Shown piece after piece: positions 38,547 to 51,003 of a DNA stretch of 64,000 bases; within the stretch, counting starts at the first letter, position 1; every line of letters starts with the position of its first letter. This DNA comes from Pseudomonas oryzihabitans (GTDB lineage Bacteria > Pseudomonadota > Gammaproteobacteria > Pseudomonadales > Pseudomonadaceae), in NCBI RefSeq assembly GCF_001518815.1, contig NZ_CP013987.1:1405001-1469000 (forward strand). Direction: 5' to 3'. Below the pieces are notes generated by a model that had not been told where the DNA came from, searched no databases, and was given only the letters and a program-made list of their open reading frames with translations. The translations under genes and the position numbers were made by a program.

Positions 38547-40178
38547 CTAGCAGCGGAACTGGCCGATCTGGCGATTCAGGTCGTTGGCCAGGGCATCGAG
38601 GGAGACGGCGGTCTGCACCGTCTCGTCGATGGCTTCGCTGTTCTGTTGGGCCATCTGCGCCAGGCGCTCCACGGTGCGGGCGACGTCGTGACTGGCGGCA
38701 GTCTGCTCGCGCAGCGCCAGGGAGATCTGGTTGACCACCCGCACCACATTGTCCGAGGACGCGTTGATGCTGACCACCGCCTCGCCGGCCTGGTTGGCCA
38801 GGTCGACGCCGCCGTTGACCTGGCGTACGCCCACTTCCATGTCGCTCATGGCGGCCTGGGTCGCGGCCTGGATCTTCTCGATCATGGCGGCGATCTCCTG
38901 GGTGGAGTTGGTGGTGCGTTGCGCCAGCTGGCGAACCTCATCGGCCACCACGGCGAAGCCGCGGCCCTGTTCGCCGGCCCGCGCCGCTTCGATGGCCGCG
39001 TTGAGCGCCAGCAGGTTGGTCTGGTCGGCGATGCCCTTGATCACGCTGACGATGGAGGACACCCGCTCGGAGTGCTCGCCCAGCTCGCCGATGCGCGTGG
39101 CCGAGGACTGCACCGTGCCGGCAATGGATCTCATGCTGTCCACCGAGGCCTGGATGGTCTGGCCGCCGTCCTGGGCCAGGCGGCCCGACTGGCTGGAGAG
39201 GTCGTGGGCTTCCCCGGCGTTGTCCGCCACGTGATTGATGCTCACGGTCAGTTCCTCCACGGTAGCGGCCATGCTGGAGGCGGCACTGGACTGCTCCTGG
39301 GCGGCGGCCGACAGCTGCTGGGAATTGGCGGAGATGGTATGGGCGGCGGCGACCAGCTGGTCGGTCCCCTGCTTGATGCCCTGGATCATGGCGCGCAGCT
39401 TTTCCTGCATCTGGCCAAAGGCGCCGAGCAGCTGACCCACTTCGTCGCGACCCGCGGCCGGGATCGGCGAATCCAGCTGGCCCGCGGCGATGTCGCGAGC
39501 GACGGCGACGGCCTGGGCCAGGCGGCCGACCACCGTCCGCGACAGCGACCAGGCGATGACCAGGGCCAGCAGGGTGGCGAGAATGCCCCCGCTGATCAGG
39601 ATCAGCATGGCGTGCTGCTTGGCGTCCTGCATCGACTCGGTACGGCTGTCCAGCAGGCGGGTCTCACGGGTCTTGATCTGACCTAGCACGTCACGCATGT
39701 CGTCCATCTTGCCCTTGTCCTGGGCGGTGGCGATGCGGCTGGTGAGGACGTCCAGCGGCTGGCTGCCAGCATTGACCTGCCGCCGCAGCGCCAGGATCTG
39801 CTGCACCGACTCCTGGTGCCACTGCGCCTCGGCCTGACCCAGTTGTACCAGGCTGGCCTGCTGCTCGGGATTGTCACGGGTGAGCTGGGTCAGCTCCTGC
39901 AACTGCTCGGCGAATTGGCGTTTCCCCTGGTTGAGAGGATCGAGAAATTCGTCCTTGCCGGTCAGGGCGAAGCCGCGCATCCCGGTTTCCATGTTGACCA
40001 GCGCCAACAGCGCGGCGTCGGAATCCTGCAGTACGTGGTAGGAATGGATGTTCTGCTGGACCGCCGAATTGACCTGGTTGAAGCCCTGGCTGGCCGCCAG
40101 GATCAGCGCCAGGATGATGACCAGGATCGCGCCGAAGCCGAGTTTGAGTTTGTTCGAGATGGTCAGCTGTTGCAGCAT
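38547..40178 (-). CDS. methyl-accepting chemotaxis protein
   Basis: 543 aa. TM1 lies near residues 10-30, a periplasmic helical CHASE3-type sensor spans about 40-180 ([17 protein letters not shown] near 61), TM2 near 188-210 is followed by a HAMP linker, and a long cytoplasmic coiled-coil carries the highly conserved hairpin tip ([18 protein letters not shown] near 396). The ligand is unknown. No CheR-type pentapeptide is evident at the C-terminus (RQIGQFRC). Confidence 0.94.
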   Translation of the reverse strand: MLQQLTISNKLKLGFGAILVIILALILAASQGFNQVNSAVQQNIHSYHVLQDSDAALLALVNMETGMRGFALTGKDEFLDPLNQGKRQFAEQLQELTQLTRDNPEQQASLVQLGQAEAQWHQESVQQILALRRQVNAGSQPLDVLTSRIATAQDKGKMDDMRDVLGQIKTRETRLLDSRTESMQDAKQHAMLILISGGILATLLALVIAWSLSRTVVGRLAQAVAVARDIAAGQLDSPIPAAGRDEVGQLLGAFGQMQEKLRAMIQGIKQGTDQLVAAAHTISANSQQLSAAAQEQSSAASSMAATVEELTVSINHVADNAGEAHDLSSQSGRLAQDGGQTIQASVDSMRSIAGTVQSSATRIGELGEHSERVSSIVSVIKGIADQTNLLALNAAIEAARAGEQGRGFAVVADEVRQLAQRTTNSTQEIAAMIEKIQAATQAAMSDMEVGVRQVNGGVDLANQAGEAVVSINASSDNVVRVVNQISLALREQTAASHDVARTVERLAQMAQQNSEAIDETVQTAVSLDALANDLNRQIGQFRC

Positions 40179-40582
40179 GGGAAAACCTCAAGCGCTAGGT
40201 AGTCGACTCAGGCCCATCGGGCAGACGTTTGGGGGTACAGCGAGCTAGCGGAGGGGAACGCGACTGATCCGTGTCTTGCGCCGACGGCGGGGAAGCGTGG
40301 CTCCTGGTAGTGCAGGTACCGCTGAAAGGTGTGGCTCGCTCGGCGCGCTCTCGGAGTACAGCGAAAGCAGTACGGTTTCGACTGAAGAGGTGCAGGCCAG
40401 AGCCTTCGAGCTGGGTGTTTGAGCGAAGAGGCAGGAAAAAGTTTTATGTGACGCAGTAAACATTTTTGCGGTTGGCGTCAGGTGGCGCAGAGGGTGCGCC
40501 AGGGGCGAGCGGTAACCGGCTCCTGCCTACTAGGAGAGGTCGTCCTGCGTGAGCAGCGGTTCGGAGGTGCAAGGTGCGTTGC
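40179..40582. other. 404-bp region between the chemoreceptor and MocR genes, no gene seen
   Basis: Only short unsupported frames are present. The stretch near 40330-40460 is less GC-rich (AAAGTTTTATGTGACGCAGT). I see no member of the repeat family and no clear terminator. The chemoreceptor promoter must lie here. Confidence 0.5.
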
Positions 40583-41986
40583 CTAGGCATTCCTCAGCCG
40601 AGCCAGTCGCCAAGCCAGTTCGGCGGCTTCCGCAGGGCTGGCGACGTTGGTGAAGCCCAGCAGCAGGCCCTGCCGCTCTGGCGTTTCCAGGTACCAGCGT
40701 GACAGGGCCTGGACCGCCAACCCCTCAGCCTGGGCGGCAGTTGCCCAGGGGCGGTCATCTCCCTCGATCAGGCGTGCCAGCAGGTGTAGGCCGCCCGCCT
40801 GGAGCTCGACTTGGACCCCCGGCGTGTTGGTTGCCAGCAGCGCCTCGGCCAGCCACTGGCGGCGCTGCCGGTAGAGGGTACGCATGCGGTTGAGATGACG
40901 AGCGAAATGCCCTTCTTCGAGAAAGCTTGCCACCGTGGCCTGCAGCAACTGGGGCGCGTGGTTGTGCAGGTGATCGGCGCTAAGGGTGAAGGCCTCGATC
41001 TGCTCGGGCGGCACGACCAGGTAGGCAAGGCGCAGACCGGGAAACAGCACCTTGCTGAAGGTGCCGGCATAGAGTACCCGTCCTTGGTCATCCAGACTCT
41101 TGAGCGCCGGCAGCGGCTTGCCCTGGTAGCGGTACTCGCTGTCGTAGTCGTCTTCGATGATCCAGGCCTGCTGGCGCTGTGCCCAGTCCAGCAGCGCCAG
41201 TCGCCGGGGCAGCGACAGGGCTACGCCCAGCGGACTCTGATGGCTGGGGGTAACCAGCGCGCAGCGCGCTGTGGGTGCCTGGGCTAAAGCGGCGGCCACA
41301 TCCAGTCCTACGTCATCCACCTTCACCGGAATCAGCTCGAGACCCGCGGTCTGCAAGGCGCGCCGGGCGATGAAATAGCCGGGTTCCTCGAACCAGCAGG
41401 CATCACCGGGCGTTAGCAGCGTCTGGACGACCAGGTCCAGGCAGGCGCGATAGCCCGCGCAGACGAACACCTGTGCTGGATGACAGGCGATGCCCCGGGA
41501 CAACCCCAGGTAGGTAGCGATGGCCGTGCGTAGGCCGGCATGACCCCGGGCATCGGGATAGACCAGCCCCTCCAGCCCCTGGTGGCGCAGCTGCCGCGCG
41601 GCCAGGCGTGTCCATACCTTGCGCGGAAAGGCATCCAGGGCGGGCAAGCCCAGCTGCAGGGGCAGGGGTGGCCCGCCAGCATGGGTCGTCAGCATCCGAG
41701 GCGCGACGGGGCTCATCGGTGGCGGTACAGCGGAGCGATTCCACTGCGGCGAGACGATGGTTCCGGCCGGGCCGCGTGGCAGCAGGAAGCCTTCGGCGAT
41801 CAGCTGCTGGTAGGCCATCTCCACCGTTCCCCGGGCCACGTTCAGCTCCGCCGCCAGGGCACGCACCGCGGGTACCCGATCACCGGGACGCAAACGCCCG
41901 TCGTCCAGTGCCTGACGAAAGCGCTGATAGAGCTGCCGATAGAGAGGCAAGGCGAGGCGGCTGTCGAGGGCGGCGTTCAGGGTCAT
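40583..41986 (-). CDS. MocR/PdxR-family GntR-aminotransferase fusion regulator
   Basis: 467 aa. An N-terminal GntR winged HTH (about 1-75; VRALAAELNVARGTVEMAYQQL near 43) is joined to a type-I aminotransferase domain (about 105-467). The PLP-lysine region TFSKVLFPGLRLAY and the IIEDDYDSEYRY segment are intact, so PLP binding is likely. MocR proteins usually control a divergent neighbour; here that is the AhpD-like gene at 42197, 210 bp away. No pdxS/T genes are adjacent, so pyridoxine regulation is not implied. Confidence 0.92.
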   Translation of the reverse strand: MTLNAALDSRLALPLYRQLYQRFRQALDDGRLRPGDRVPAVRALAAELNVARGTVEMAYQQLIAEGFLLPRGPAGTIVSPQWNRSAVPPPMSPVAPRMLTTHAGGPPLPLQLGLPALDAFPRKVWTRLAARQLRHQGLEGLVYPDARGHAGLRTAIATYLGLSRGIACHPAQVFVCAGYRACLDLVVQTLLTPGDACWFEEPGYFIARRALQTAGLELIPVKVDDVGLDVAAALAQAPTARCALVTPSHQSPLGVALSLPRRLALLDWAQRQQAWIIEDDYDSEYRYQGKPLPALKSLDDQGRVLYAGTFSKVLFPGLRLAYLVVPPEQIEAFTLSADHLHNHAPQLLQATVASFLEEGHFARHLNRMRTLYRQRRQWLAEALLATNTPGVQVELQAGGLHLLARLIEGDDRPWATAAQAEGLAVQALSRWYLETPERQGLLLGFTNVASPAEAAELAWRLARLRNA

Positions 41987-42196
41987 GGCCTGGTCATTTG
42001 TATCTTTCTTGGCTCTATAGCCTAGGCCATCGGCTGCCTAGAGTGGGCGCAGCTTTCCCGGCAACGCTCGCCAGGGCTTTGGGTACTCAGCTACCTGGAG
42101 GGCCCGTCCGACATTGCCGGACCCTGGCGACCGCCCGTAAACAACACTTCCGTGAGGCCATCTCGCCCACCTTGTGACCACTACCTGGAGTAAGCC

Positions 42197-42628
42197 ATGA
42201 GCCAACTGCGCCTGCCGTTTTCCACCCTCTCGCCCGCCGCCTACCAAGGCCTGATCGCCACGGGCCAGGCCCTGGCGCAGAGTTCGCTCGGCCTGGAACT
42301 GGTGGAGCTGGTCTACTTGCGCATCTCCCAGATCAATGGCTGCGCCTTCTGCCTGGGCAAGCATGCCCAGACATTGCGCAAGCAAGGCGTGGCCCAGGCC
42401 AAGCTCGACCGTCTGGCCGGCTGGCGCATCAGCGATCTCTTCGACGCCCGCGAGCGCGCTGCCCTGGAATGGGCGGAAGCCCTGACTGCCGTCAGCCAGC
42501 AGGGCGCACCCGATGCCCTTTACGAACCACTCAAGATGCACTTCAGTGACGTCGAGGTCTCCGACCTGACCTTTGTCGTGGCACTGATGAACGCCTTCAA
42601 TCGGCTGGCGGTGGGAATGAAGCTCTAG
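42197..42628 (+). CDS. carboxymuconolactone decarboxylase / AhpD-like protein
   Basis: 143 aa all-helical AhpD-like protein. The redox motif is Cys49-Ala-Phe-Cys52 with His56, within NGCAFCLGKHAQ, as in alkylhydroperoxidase AhpD; true carboxymuconolactone decarboxylases lack this cysteine pair. A role in peroxide or thiol detoxification is likely. It has its own RBS (TGGAG) and is divergent from the MocR gene, its likely regulator. Confidence 0.88.
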   Translation: MSQLRLPFSTLSPAAYQGLIATGQALAQSSLGLELVELVYLRISQINGCAFCLGKHAQTLRKQGVAQAKLDRLAGWRISDLFDARERAALEWAEALTAVSQQGAPDALYEPLKMHFSDVEVSDLTFVVALMNAFNRLAVGMKL

Positions 42629-43109
42629 CCGGTGACGCGGCCAAAGGCGGCGGCCGGGAGCGAAAGGATCAGCCGAGACCCGGACGGACTGCGCCGAAAT
42701 ACCCGATGAATGGCAGGTACAGGTGCCAGGTGAGTTCCATCCGAAAAAAGCCAGGTGCAGGAGCGTTCGACCTCCATGCCAGGTCAGTGACGGCGGGCTG
42801 CCGGTGTCCTACCGTGCCTGGCCATGGGGAGCGGATTTCAAGCCCGCAAAGTCTGTTTTCGTGGCGCCGATTCGCGGTGGCTGCGCTTTTGACAGCTCTA
42901 AAATGCTGTGCTTAGGTTCTTTGGGCCATGCCGACGTAAGTCTTCATATGACCAGACTAACGTCGGCGGGGCGCCCTCGCTGTCAGGAGTTTCCTGCAGG
43001 GCAAGGTGGCGTAGCAGGTGGAGCCGTGGCTCTCCGGGCCGCTAGACGGCCAGGCCGGATGTCACTTCACCTCGTTCCGCTCGCGGATCCCTGGTCGAAG
43101 GCAGCCCTC
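42629..43109. promoter_or_regulatory. 481-bp leader region upstream of aspT
   Basis: No credible gene is seen; the open frame that continues upstream of aspT lacks membrane or other protein character. It contains several CAGGT motifs between 42714 and 42785 (TACAGGTGCCAGGTGAG and similar) and a long dyad at 42930-42967. The length suggests promoter and regulator sites, or a structured 5' leader, for the aspT-aspD pair. Confidence 0.5.
42930..42967. promoter_or_regulatory. 14-bp-arm inverted repeat upstream of aspT
   Basis: GCCGACGTAAGTCT (42930-42943) pairs with AGACTAACGTCGGC (42954-42967) with a single mismatch. The 10-nt spacer begins TCATATGA, itself a palindrome. There is no T-tract after it, so an operator or RNA hairpin is more likely than a terminator. 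It lies 143 bp before the aspT start. Confidence 0.65.
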
Positions 43110-46443
<3,334 letters not shown>

Positions 46444-46566
46444 GCCCGTTGCACACCCGAGTTACCGACGCTACCTGCCCGTGTCGCCTGGGGCACCCGG
46501 AGCTGGCGATGAACGCCAAGTGCCCGGACGCTGCGACTGGCCAACCCACTGTCGAGGAAAGCGCCC

Positions 46567-48543
46567 ATGCGTCTGTCAGGCTGGATGATCCCCCTTTCCC
46601 TCATCGGCTCCCTGGCGAGTGCGGCAGAGCAGGCGTCCGCGCCGCAAGGCGCCAGCCCGGCAACCATCACGGCCAATCGGCAGCTCCTTGGCGTGCTGGA
46701 CTTCGCCGATACCTCCGACTTCGATGACGCCTTGCGTGGGCGGATCGCGACGTTTCCCGAGGGTGTGATCCGCGATGAAAAAGGCAAGGTGGTCTGGGAC
46801 CTGGCGGGCTATGGGTTCCTGGAGGCGCCGCAGGCGCCGGATACCGTCAATCCCAGCCTGTGGCGGCAGGAGCGCCTGAACAACATCGCGGGTCTTTTCC
46901 AGGTCACCGAGGGTATCTACCAGGTGCGGGGGCTGGACTTGTCCAACATGACCCTCATCGAGGGCAAGACCGGCGTCATCGTCATCGACCCGCTGATTTC
47001 CACCGAGACCGCCGCCGCTGCACTGGCGCTCTATCGCCAGCAGCGCGGCAATCGCCCAGTGAAGGCCGTCATCTATTCGCACTCCCATGTGGATCACTAC
47101 GGCGGCGTGAAGGGCGTGGTCAGCGAAGACCAGGTTCGCTCCGGAGCGGTCAGGGTCTATGCCCCGAACGGTTTCCTCGAGCACGCGGTTTCCGAAAACG
47201 TCTATGCCGGGACCGCGATGAGCCGTCGGGCCCAGTACATGTACGGGGCGCTGTTGCCGAAGAGCCCCACGGGTCAGGTCGGCGCCGGGCTGGGCAAGAC
47301 CACCTCGCGGGGCACGGTGAGTCTCATCGCGCCCACCGACATCCTCGGGGCCGACGGCGAGGCTGAGGTGACCAGGACCATCGACGGCCTGGAGGTCGAG
47401 TTTCAGCTGACACCCGGAACCGAGGCTCCGGCCGAAATGAACATGTACCTCCCGGCCTATCGGGCGCTGGGCGCAGCGGAGAACGCCACCCATACCCTGC
47501 ATAACATTCTCACGATCCGTGGCGCGGAAGTGCGGGATGCCAAGAAATGGTCCGAGTATCTCGACCAGACCCTGGCTCGCTACGGCAACAGGAGCGAGGT
47601 GCTGTTCGCCCAGCACCATTGGCCGACCTGGGGGCGGGACAGGGTCGAGACGCTGCTGGCGGATCAAAGGGACATGTATCGGTACATCCATGACCAGACG
47701 CTGCGGCTGATAAATCTCGGCCTGACGCCCATGGAGATCGCTGATACGCTCGAAAGCCTACCGGAGCCGTTGGCGCGGCGGTGGTACAACCGCGGCTACT
47801 ACGGGACCCTCAGTCATAACGTACGCGCAGTCTACCAGCGCTATCTGGGGTTCTACGACGGCAACCCCGCGAATCTCAACCCCTTGCCGCCCGTCGAGGC
47901 CGCCCGGCGCTACGTCGCTGTCATGGGGGGCGAGGAGCAGGTCGTCAGCAAGGCTCAGGTGTCCTATGACCAGGGCGACTATCGCTGGGTGGCGGAGCTC
48001 ATGAAGCACGTGGTGTTCGCCAACCCCGCTTCGCGGCGTGGCCGGGAGCTCCTGGCGAATGCGCTCGAACAGATGGGCTACCAAAGCGAGGCAGGCACCT
48101 GGCGCAACGCCATGCTGATGGGCGCCAGCGAGCTCCGCAACGGTGTCCCTCCCGCATCGTCCACTACCGCCTCGCCTGATACGCTCAAGGCCCTGACCCT
48201 GGATATGTATTTCGATTACCTGGGCATTCGCCTGAATGGTCCCAAGGCAGCCAGATCCGGCGACAGCGTCTTGAACTGGATCTTCGACGACCTGGGCGAG
48301 ACGCAGGTGCTGACCCTGCGTTCGGGGGTCCTGACGCATCGCAAGGCGCAGGCGGTGGCGACGGCGGACGCCACCGTCCGGCTCTCGCGAAGCACGCTCG
48401 ACACCATCAACCTGGGCCAGACGACCTTCGACAAGGCCATCGAGGACGGGGCCATCGTCATCGAAGGACGTCGCGAGGCGGTCACTCAACTGCTGGCCAA
48501 CCTCGACGACTTCGAAAATGTCTTCAACATCGTGACGCCTTGA
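46567..48543 (+). CDS. SdsA-type alkyl sulfatase (metallo-beta-lactamase family)
   Basis: 658 aa with a signal peptide (LASAA cleavage near residue 20). The metallo-beta-lactamase zinc motif SHSHVDHYGG has His172, His174, Asp176 and His177. A dimerisation domain follows and an SCP2-like C-terminal domain runs from about residue 535. This matches P. aeruginosa SdsA1, which hydrolyses primary alkyl sulfates such as dodecyl sulfate to alcohol and sulfate in the periplasm or outside. The gene begins 123 bp after aspD. The next gene follows after 12 bp, so the two are an operon. Confidence 0.92.
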   Translation: MRLSGWMIPLSLIGSLASAAEQASAPQGASPATITANRQLLGVLDFADTSDFDDALRGRIATFPEGVIRDEKGKVVWDLAGYGFLEAPQAPDTVNPSLWRQERLNNIAGLFQVTEGIYQVRGLDLSNMTLIEGKTGVIVIDPLISTETAAAALALYRQQRGNRPVKAVIYSHSHVDHYGGVKGVVSEDQVRSGAVRVYAPNGFLEHAVSENVYAGTAMSRRAQYMYGALLPKSPTGQVGAGLGKTTSRGTVSLIAPTDILGADGEAEVTRTIDGLEVEFQLTPGTEAPAEMNMYLPAYRALGAAENATHTLHNILTIRGAEVRDAKKWSEYLDQTLARYGNRSEVLFAQHHWPTWGRDRVETLLADQRDMYRYIHDQTLRLINLGLTPMEIADTLESLPEPLARRWYNRGYYGTLSHNVRAVYQRYLGFYDGNPANLNPLPPVEAARRYVAVMGGEEQVVSKAQVSYDQGDYRWVAELMKHVVFANPASRRGRELLANALEQMGYQSEAGTWRNAMLMGASELRNGVPPASSTTASPDTLKALTLDMYFDYLGIRLNGPKAARSGDSVLNWIFDDLGETQVLTLRSGVLTHRKAQAVATADATVRLSRSTLDTINLGQTTFDKAIEDGAIVIEGRREAVTQLLANLDDFENVFNIVTP

Positions 48544-48555
48544 GGGCCATGCATC

Positions 48556-49449
48556 ATGGGCATCCGGATACCCCTTGCTCCGCTGGCCTTCATCCTGATC
48601 CTCCGGTCCGCAGACGTTACGGCCGACGGCGCCCGGGACTGGGAAAACGTGCCCGTCGACACCAACATCCTGTTTCTCTATTACACCTATTCGAACAGCG
48701 AGGCGTCGGTCGATCCCTCCTTGCCGATCAAGGGGGTGGAGGTTGATGCCCATGTTCCCCTGGTGAGGTATGCCCGCACCTTCGCGCTGGGCGATCGCGT
48801 GGCGGGCTTTCAGTTGATAGTGCCCTACGGCTTCGTCGATGCGCGGCTCAAGGGGACGCGATTGAGTACCGACACCGAGGGCCTCGGCGACATTACCGCC
48901 ATCTTTCTGGCAAACCTCTATGGCGCTCCGGCTCTGACTCGGCAGCAGTTTCAGACGTGGACCGCGGGCCCTTTCCTGACCGCTTCGATGGCGGTGACCC
49001 TGCCAACCGGCGACTACGACAAGGATGCTCTGCTCAACGTAGGCAAGCACCGCTGGGCCTTGAAGCCGCAACTGTCCTTTGGGGCACCCTTTGGCCAGGG
49101 CGGCCTGTTGGCGATCAATGGCAACGTGCAGTTCTTCAGTGACAACAGCGAGAATCGCAACGGGCGGTTGGAGCAGGCACCGCTCTACGGTATCGAGGCT
49201 CATTTGAGCCATGACGCAGGCAAGCGCGCCTGGCTGTCGCTGGATACCTTCTATGCCTATGGCGGAACCACCCGCGTGAGTGACGAGGATCAGGACAATC
49301 GCCAGCGTACGCTGCGCCTGGGCGTCAGTGGCAGCTACAGTTTCACCTCCACGACGGCGGTGAGCACAGCGGTCACCCGGACCGTCCTGCGCGAGGATTA
49401 CACCCCGGCCGCCACGACCTTCTCGATAAACGTCAACCATGCGTTTTAA
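48556..49449 (+). CDS. outer-membrane transporter-like protein of the MetA/phenol-degradation family
   Basis: 297 aa. An N-terminal signal-like stretch (RIPLAPLAFILILRSADVTA) is followed by beta-strand-rich sequence (VAGFQLIVPYGFVDARL; TLPTGDYDKD near 153) of the PF13557-type family, ending in an aromatic Phe (NVNHAF), as outer-membrane barrels do. Members sit in gene sets for hydrophobic substrates. It lies 12 bp downstream of the alkyl sulfatase gene, so uptake of the alcohol or the sulfate ester is plausible but unproven. Confidence 0.82.
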   Translation: MGIRIPLAPLAFILILRSADVTADGARDWENVPVDTNILFLYYTYSNSEASVDPSLPIKGVEVDAHVPLVRYARTFALGDRVAGFQLIVPYGFVDARLKGTRLSTDTEGLGDITAIFLANLYGAPALTRQQFQTWTAGPFLTASMAVTLPTGDYDKDALLNVGKHRWALKPQLSFGAPFGQGGLLAINGNVQFFSDNSENRNGRLEQAPLYGIEAHLSHDAGKRAWLSLDTFYAYGGTTRVSDEDQDNRQRTLRLGVSGSYSFTSTTAVSTAVTRTVLREDYTPAATTFSINVNHAF

Positions 49450-49496
49450 CTCGCGGGAGAGGAAACGCGCCTAACTCGCGCAAGCCTGAGGCTCCC

Positions 49497-49535
49497 GCGC
49501 CCGGTGTCCCGGCGCGATACCAGGACACCGGGCGC
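49497..49535. terminator. 13-bp perfect hairpin after the outer-membrane gene
   Basis: GCGCCCGGTGTCC (49497-49509) and GGACACCGGGCGC (49523-49535) are exact reverse complements around a 13-nt spacer. No T-run follows, so it may be a stabilising or rho-dependent element rather than a classic terminator. It lies 48 bp after the previous stop and 43 bp before yajD. Confidence 0.6.
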
Positions 49536-49577
49536 AGGCTATACTGACGGTCTCTTCTAGACCCCTAAGGGTGCAGC

Positions 49578-49934
49578 ATGGCTACCGATACCTCGAAGCT
49601 GGATCGAATCCTCGCCGAGACCCAGCGCGAGCGCGAACGCGGCTATCGTGACAAGGCGCTGAAGATGTATCCCCACGTCTGTGGTCGCTGCGCGCGGGAA
49701 TTCGCCGGCAAGCGCCTGAGCGAGCTGACCGTGCATCATCGCGACCACAACCACGACAACAATCCCCAGGATGGCTCCAACTGGGAATTGCTCTGCCTGT
49801 ACTGCCACGACAACGAGCACAGCCGCTACACCGATCAGCAGTATTTCAGCGACAGCTCCCTGGGCACGCCCAAGGTGGCCCAGGCCACCCACAACCCCTT
49901 CGCGGGGCTGGCGGGACTGCTGAAAAAGGACTAA
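49578..49934 (+). CDS. yajD: YajD-family HNH nuclease
   Basis: 118 aa HNH endonuclease. Zinc cysteines are in CGRCAREF (near 35) and LYCHDNEH (near 75), and the catalytic beta-beta-alpha segment is VHHRDHNHDNN near residue 54. This is YajD-like, about the same size as E. coli YajD. Its function is not established; the family includes phage-, defence- and housekeeping-type nucleases. It appears monocistronic. Confidence 0.9.
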   Translation: MATDTSKLDRILAETQRERERGYRDKALKMYPHVCGRCAREFAGKRLSELTVHHRDHNHDNNPQDGSNWELLCLYCHDNEHSRYTDQQYFSDSSLGTPKVAQATHNPFAGLAGLLKKD

Positions 49935-50038
49935 GCGCACGGCGATCCAGGCAGTCCGTCCTGCCTTAAGCCGATCTTAAGTCTCGCCCTCTAGCGTTTC
50001 AGGTCTTTGGCTGATTGCCGACCTGGGAGCGAGAGGGG

Positions 50039-50740
50039 ATGAGACGTTCGAGCGTTGCTAAACGGTTGGCCGCCGGGGCCTTGGTCGTGCTGGCCGCAGG
50101 CTGTCTGCCGGAGGCCTCCGCCGAGATGGCCGTCATCCGCGGCGAGGGCACGGCTGCCAGCGCCGACACCGCGTCGGTGTACTTCAACAGCGGTATCAAC
50201 GACCGCTCGGTCAGCTCCCTGCTGGCCGCCCTGAGCGACATCGCCCTCAAGTACCCCGCCACCAAGAACGTCAACCTCTATCTCAACAGCCCGGGCGGCA
50301 GCATGGAGGCGGGCTATGTCGCCTACGACTTCATCCGCCACTATCCGCTGCACATCAATACCATCGACGCCGCCGCGACGGATTCATCCGCCACCATGAT
50401 CTATTGCGCGGCCGAAGATCGTTACGCGGCGCCACTCGCCAGCTTTCTCCTGCATCCGGCCGCGGCGGCCATCGCCGTCAACGGCTACATGAAGCCGGAT
50501 CAGGCCAAGCAGGCGTTCGAGGACGTCGAGCGCGAGAACCTCAAGTTCCGTGAGATCTACAAGGGCTGCCTCAAGCTGGCGCCAGAAGAGCTCACCACCC
50601 TGCTGTCCTCCGAAAGCAACAGGCGACGACTGGGCTACGACGCCGCCAAGGACATCGGTTTGATCACCCGGGCACCGGACCGGCTGCCGCGTGGGACCGA
50701 CCGGGCTACCTACTTCGTCAGCGACGGCGGAAGCAGGTGA
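50039..50740 (+). CDS. exported ClpP-fold protease-like protein
   Basis: 233 aa. An N-terminal signal peptide (about 1-28; weak lipobox LAAGC, or cleavage after ASA) precedes a ClpP/crotonase-fold domain. The oxyanion region NSPGGSMEAGYVAYDFIR (near 84) is well kept; nucleophile candidates are Ser116-Ser117 in TDSSATMIY, and His139 is in FLLHPAA. ClpP is normally cytosolic with no signal sequence, so this would be a periplasmic or outer-membrane-anchored member. No ClpX/A-type unfoldase is nearby. A Cys in TMIYCA may pair with KGCLKL. ATG 50039 has GAGAGGGG before it; an in-frame start at 50015 would break the signal peptide. Confidence 0.8.
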   Translation: MRRSSVAKRLAAGALVVLAAGCLPEASAEMAVIRGEGTAASADTASVYFNSGINDRSVSSLLAALSDIALKYPATKNVNLYLNSPGGSMEAGYVAYDFIRHYPLHINTIDAAATDSSATMIYCAAEDRYAAPLASFLLHPAAAAIAVNGYMKPDQAKQAFEDVERENLKFREIYKGCLKLAPEELTTLLSSESNRRRLGYDAAKDIGLITRAPDRLPRGTDRATYFVSDGGSR

Positions 50741-51003
50741 GGGCAGGTTGACGCCCGGCCAGACCGGCAGGTGCGGTCTACAAACCCTCGTTCTTTCGTG
50801 ATACCTTCCGGGTATGCATTTCCCCTCCCGCGACTGGCAACCCAGTCCCCCATAGCTCGCACCTCTCCCGTTCTTGCATCGCTGATGCAAGAACGTCTGC
50901 CGTCCTGTCGCGCCCGCGGCGTGACGGCTGCCAACCCTGGAATTCACGCCTGATCCGGCGTCTGCCACTCGCTCGACGGGTCAGGCACAGGTGCGAGTTG
51001 TCC

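Noticed and set aside
42723-43109. N-terminal extension of aspT
   Set aside because: The extra 129 residues have no membrane segments or family match; the start at 43110 fits AspT proteins.
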